Notes under the pieces: generated by a model
What the model was told of the DNA's origin: nothing
The model's database searches: none
The model's input: the letters and a program-made list of their open reading frames with translations, nothing else
Program-made: the position numbers and the translations under genes
DNA from: Neokomagataea anthophila
Lineage (GTDB): Bacteria > Pseudomonadota > Alphaproteobacteria > Acetobacterales > Acetobacteraceae
Reading direction: 5' to 3'
DNA length: 64,000 nucleotides
NCBI RefSeq assembly: GCF_018122595.1
Contig: NZ_JAGRQH010000008.1
Location: forward strand, 41,938-105,937
In this document: positions 60,709 through 64,000 of the stretch, piece after piece
Numbering within the stretch: the first letter of the stretch is position 1
Layout: each line of letters begins with the position of its first letter

Positions 60709-63303
60709 ATGCTGTATTATTTCTCTTCATTGAGGTTTTTATTGTTATCAGCAGTCATTATGCCGAGTGTAGCTTTTGCAGCTGCACACCATAAATCTTC
60801 GGAAGTCAAAATTAAAGTTCATGACAAATCTGCTCCTGCAAATGAAAAAATTGAGGTGCGATCACAGCTGCACCGTTCAACTGGAACTATAGAGCAGGCG
60901 CGTAGTGAGCAGAAAGCGGCCCTTAATATAGTAAATGTACTGCCCCAATCACAGATTGGTAAACTGCCTGATATTAATGTCGGTGATGCTTTGCGTCGTC
61001 TGCCTGGTGTCTCTGTTTCTAATGCGGGTGGTGAAACGCGGTATTTTGAAATACGTGGCCTTGGTCCGACTTTGAATGGCGTGACGTTTGAAAACGTTCA
61101 GGTCGTAGCCGGTAGTATAGGACAAGGTGGACGTGCTGTGCCAGTTGATGCCTTTCCGGCTGGAATTGTTGGGGGCATTGAACTCTTTAAAACGCAACGC
61201 CCTGACCTTCCCGCAGATGCTTTGGGGGGGCAGGTTAACTTGCAGTTGCGAGATATGCCGGCCGATGGCAAATCTTATTTACATGTACATATGGCTAGCG
61301 GTTTTTATCAAAACCATATGACAAACGTGTATAATGGTACGATCGACGGTGGATTTCGTTTCAATTTATCGCACGATCCGTTTGGAGGGAGGGCACAAGA
61401 TAAACTGTTTTATTTGATCGCATGGGCGACAGCTCAGAGCGACTGGCGTTATCTTGATGATACGCAGCCTGCCTTTTCTAATGGTTCGACACCACGCAAT
61501 GCTCTGTCCCAGGTTTCGGAAGGCATTTATGCTAATCACCGTGTGCATTGGGGATATGGAGGCGTTCTTGGGTGGGACATAAATACAGATAATCATCTGT
61601 ATTTTAAAGCATCTGATGGTGGTTATGATACATCCGGGTTACGGTATCAGCAGGTTTATAATATCTCTTCAAATTATGCCGGTGCAGCAACGGGAAATTA
61701 TGCTGGTGCGGCGTCTCTTTCACAAGCTACTCGAGATTTATTCACACGTTCTGAAAACCGTTTTTTTAAGTTTGGTGGAACGTCTAGTACAAAATTTGGT
61801 ACTTTTGAGTATTGGGGCGCTTACAATAGCAATTTTGTTTTTACTCCCTATCAATATGGCTCGACCTTTACCCGCGGGGGAAGTGTTCCTGTTATTGTGC
61901 ATGATGCTAATACAGGACTGCCGACCGTCGGGATCACTAATGGAGTTAATCCAAATGATTATAGCCCGTATCGGTTGTCTGGTGTAAATTTCTATCATCA
62001 AAATGATATGGACAGTGCATGGGATGGGCATGTCGGGTGGAAAGCGCCGCTTGATTTCGGTCCATTGCATGGCGAGGTGCGAACGGGTGGTGGTATTCGT
62101 ATGCGCGCCGCGACTAATAACGATATTACGACTGTTTATACTAATCTCCCCATGATTTATGCAGGAAATATTGCAGGAAGTCAGTCGTATAGTACGTTTG
62201 GTGGGCTTTATAATTTAGGGTATCCTGTTGGTAGTGAGGCAATCCGTAGATTAGTTAACAATGGTTCTATTACTCCGAACGTTGCAGCAAATTATTTAAC
62301 CAATTCAGGGAGTCTACTCGCTGATAATGAGAATATTTATAACGGTTATGCTGAGTATGCCGCACATTGGGGAAAGCTTGGTATATTAAGCGGCGTTCGT
62401 ATTGAGAAGACGGACGGAATTTATAAGGGAAATACGGTTACACAGGGGAAGGGGGGAGTTCAGGTTACTCCCAACCATGTTGGGCAAGAATATACAAATT
62501 TTTTTCCGACAGTTCAGTTTCGTTACGAAATTACAAAAAATCTTTTGGCACGTGCAGGCTGGGCTACCGCTATTGCACGTCCGGGGTTTAATCAGATTAC
62601 TGCGGCAACGTCAGTTAATTTGTCTACGCCTTCCATCGCTCGCGGTAATCCTGCTCTGAAACCGACGACAGGCAATAGCTTTGATGCGGATGTGGAGTAT
62701 TATTTACCTGAGGGAGGTATTGCTTCTGTCGGAGTGTTCGATAAAGAATTTCGGAACTATATTGTATCGACAACTCAATATGTCTCCTATCCTGGTATCG
62801 CAGTACTTATTCCTTCCTCAACATATGCTAACCTTCCATATGGTAGTGCTCGTGGAATTGAATTAAATTACCGTCAGACTCTAAATTTTCTTCCTGGTGT
62901 GTTTAAGCATCTCGGCATTCAAGGCAATTGGACATACGTTAAGACGCGTGGCCCCAATCGTCCTGGTGCACAGGAAGGATTACCATATACAACACCGCAT
63001 ACGTTTAATTTTGGCCTTTTCTACCATCATGGTCCACTCGATTTGACTTTTGATGGTAATTATCAAGGTACACAGATGCAGTCTCTTGGAACAACACCGG
63101 GACTGGATGTGTATCAGCAGCGTTTTATGACGCTCGATATGGGCGGTAGTTACGCTATCACGAAATTTCTTAGCGCGAATGTGCAGGTTCGCAACCTGAC
63201 CAATGCAGCAGTTCTTACAACGCAAGGAGCTGAGCATTGGCGCGTGACGGAATATCAGGCTTTTGGTCGTGAATTCCTTTTTGGTCTCGACGCAAAGCTT
63301 TGA
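60709..63303 (+). CDS. large TonB-dependent receptor
   Basis: An outer-membrane receptor of about 864 residues. Signal peptide MLYYFSSLRFLLLSAVIMPS...AFA; plug with IGKLPDINVGDALRRLPGV (about 84-102) and YFEIRGLGPTLNGV; then a long barrel. The IGK-PD-x-N motif places it with CirA/FecA-like receptors used in Caulobacter and Xanthomonas for sugars and other nutrients. Substrate cannot be told. ATG 60709 starts the signal peptide; earlier in-frame codons are A+T-rich and lack a site. It sits after a two-component system and before a small exported protein. Confidence 0.88.
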   Translation: MLYYFSSLRFLLLSAVIMPSVAFAAAHHKSSEVKIKVHDKSAPANEKIEVRSQLHRSTGTIEQARSEQKAALNIVNVLPQSQIGKLPDINVGDALRRLPGVSVSNAGGETRYFEIRGLGPTLNGVTFENVQVVAGSIGQGGRAVPVDAFPAGIVGGIELFKTQRPDLPADALGGQVNLQLRDMPADGKSYLHVHMASGFYQNHMTNVYNGTIDGGFRFNLSHDPFGGRAQDKLFYLIAWATAQSDWRYLDDTQPAFSNGSTPRNALSQVSEGIYANHRVHWGYGGVLGWDINTDNHLYFKASDGGYDTSGLRYQQVYNISSNYAGAATGNYAGAASLSQATRDLFTRSENRFFKFGGTSSTKFGTFEYWGAYNSNFVFTPYQYGSTFTRGGSVPVIVHDANTGLPTVGITNGVNPNDYSPYRLSGVNFYHQNDMDSAWDGHVGWKAPLDFGPLHGEVRTGGGIRMRAATNNDITTVYTNLPMIYAGNIAGSQSYSTFGGLYNLGYPVGSEAIRRLVNNGSITPNVAANYLTNSGSLLADNENIYNGYAEYAAHWGKLGILSGVRIEKTDGIYKGNTVTQGKGGVQVTPNHVGQEYTNFFPTVQFRYEITKNLLARAGWATAIARPGFNQITAATSVNLSTPSIARGNPALKPTTGNSFDADVEYYLPEGGIASVGVFDKEFRNYIVSTTQYVSYPGIAVLIPSSTYANLPYGSARGIELNYRQTLNFLPGVFKHLGIQGNWTYVKTRGPNRPGAQEGLPYTTPHTFNFGLFYHHGPLDLTFDGNYQGTQMQSLGTTPGLDVYQQRFMTLDMGGSYAITKFLSANVQVRNLTNAAVLTTQGAEHWRVTEYQAFGREFLFGLDAKL

Positions 63304-63324
63304 TCTTTTTTAGTGGAGTTAAAA

Positions 63325-63807
63325 ATGAAGCCTTTATTTATTGTTACAGTTGCCTCTTTGGCTTGCGTATTTTCGACAGCAGTAGCTGCAACGCCTGCGA
63401 AATTTATTTCGGTTAATGCACCGAATGCGCAGAAACTTGTGAGTAGTGTAGCTGCGACACATCCGGAAGCAAAACTACTTTGTCTTCATGCTGATGTTCC
63501 ATCTGCAAAGGTTAATGCAATTATTGGTAGCAATGATTTGGCACGATTGGGAAAGGTCTCCAGCCCGCACGACCTTGAGGTTATTGGAAAACCTGCACTT
63601 GTTACTGAACGTGCAGATAAAAAAGGTGTGTATGAGATGAAGTTGCCAGTGAACGATCGAGATGGACGTGTCGTGGGCATGATGGTGGAGCAGATTGCAG
63701 TCTCAGATGCTAAAAATGAAGTAGATGCGCTTGCTAAGGCTGTTGCCGTACGCGGTGAAATTGAGCAAGGTATTCTCAATACGGCATGGCTTTTCCATAA
63801 ATCATAA
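63325..63807 (+). CDS. small exported protein of unknown function
   Basis: The product has about 160 residues with a clear signal peptide (MKPLFIVTVASLACVFSTAVA, then ATPAK). The mature part has one Cys (LLCLHAD) and ends with GRVVGMMVEQIAVSDAKNEVDAL, which loosely resembles a Cache/PAS-like strand-helix ending. ATG 63325 follows GGAG by seven bases. It lies 21 bases after the receptor, so the two are co-transcribed; a periplasmic ligand-handling or sensing partner is inferred. I do not recognise the family. Confidence 0.75.
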   Translation: MKPLFIVTVASLACVFSTAVAATPAKFISVNAPNAQKLVSSVAATHPEAKLLCLHADVPSAKVNAIIGSNDLARLGKVSSPHDLEVIGKPALVTERADKKGVYEMKLPVNDRDGRVVGMMVEQIAVSDAKNEVDALAKAVAVRGEIEQGILNTAWLFHKS

Positions 63808-63815
63808 ATAAGTTT

Positions 63816-63861
63816 ATTTGTATTGCTTGGTAATTTTAATTAATAATCAAGCAATACAAAT
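63816..63861 (+). terminator. strong rho-independent terminator
   Basis: A perfect 14-bp inverted repeat (ATTTGTATTGCTTG, 63816-63829; CAAGCAATACAAAT, 63848-63861) is followed by a T-rich run. It closes the receptor operon. The remaining 139 bases are A+T-rich and show no gene. Confidence 0.8.
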
Positions 63862-64000
63862 TTTTATTATGAATAATTTTTAAAAAATAAAGTAATTATA
63901 TTATATATGGCATAATTTTTAATTTTATATTGTGATTAATTCTCCTGACGTGCTCCCCGGAAATGTATCCATTTTAAAGTAGATTCCGTTGGATAAGGAA

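Noticed and set aside
1..64000. CRISPR arrays, tRNA or rRNA genes, insertion sequences
   Set aside because: No regularly spaced repeats, no cloverleaf-like conserved arms and no transposase motifs were recognised by reading; a tRNAscan or ISfinder search was not possible.

Overview
The window looks like chromosome of an acetic acid bacterium (Acetobacteraceae, Alphaproteobacteria). This is inferred from the aerobic-type cobalamin gene set, a Hint-domain surface-type protein of the kind common in that family, and the codon style; the genus is not resolved. No rRNA, tRNA, insertion sequence or CRISPR array was recognised.

Region 1 (about 270-27280) is a near-complete cobalamin (B12) locus. Genes for late and lower-ligand steps come first: cobC-type phosphatase, then bluB-cobS-cobT on the minus strand, then cobU. 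A cobalamin riboswitch (about 3885-4140) precedes a tightly packed operon of a DUF1636 metal-binding protein, cobW, cobN, cobG, cobH, cobI and cobJ. After an interruption come cobK (minus), cobL-cobE-cobM, cbiD (minus, in place of cobF), cobB-cobO-cobQ, and the divergent pair cobD / threonine-phosphate decarboxylase. CobA and the CobS/CobT chelatase subunits are not in the window.

Region 2 (about 12444-17091) interrupts the cob locus between cobJ and cobK. It is an A+T-richer cassette encoding a dynamin-like large GTPase, a second P-loop GTPase with unusual motifs, a C-terminally membrane-anchored protein, and a 38-residue ORF coupled by stop/start overlap. It ends in a strong bidirectional terminator. 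I could not assign it to a named system, and it is the best candidate here for something undescribed.

Region 3 (about 27420-44172) is a purine/urate degradation island. It holds an HpyO-type flavin urate hydroxylase candidate, an AtzE/AtzG/HpxZ amidase set, allantoate amidohydrolase, ureidoglycine-glyoxylate aminotransferase, PuuE allantoinase, a gamma-glutamyltransferase-like oxamate hydrolase, guanine deaminase, a LysR regulator, a Rieske oxygenase, an FMO-like flavoprotein, OHCU decarboxylase, 5-hydroxyisourate hydrolase and an NCS2 purine permease. Two nearly identical palindromes (31266-31279 and 39234-39247) are likely LysR sites linking the two divergent promoter regions.

Region 4 (44180-50194) is a heme/iron uptake locus: TonB-dependent heme receptor, a Fur-box-like site, hmuTUV, a small ABM-domain heme-monooxygenase candidate and a TonB-like protein.

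Region 5 (50479-63860) is accessory: an ABM protein, a WYL regulator, an NmrA-like and an SDR protein behind a perfect inverted repeat; a Hint-domain protein; a di-heme cytochrome c peroxidase; an acid phosphatase-like gene broken by one frameshift; a divergent two-component system; and a large TonB-dependent receptor followed by a small exported protein and a terminator.
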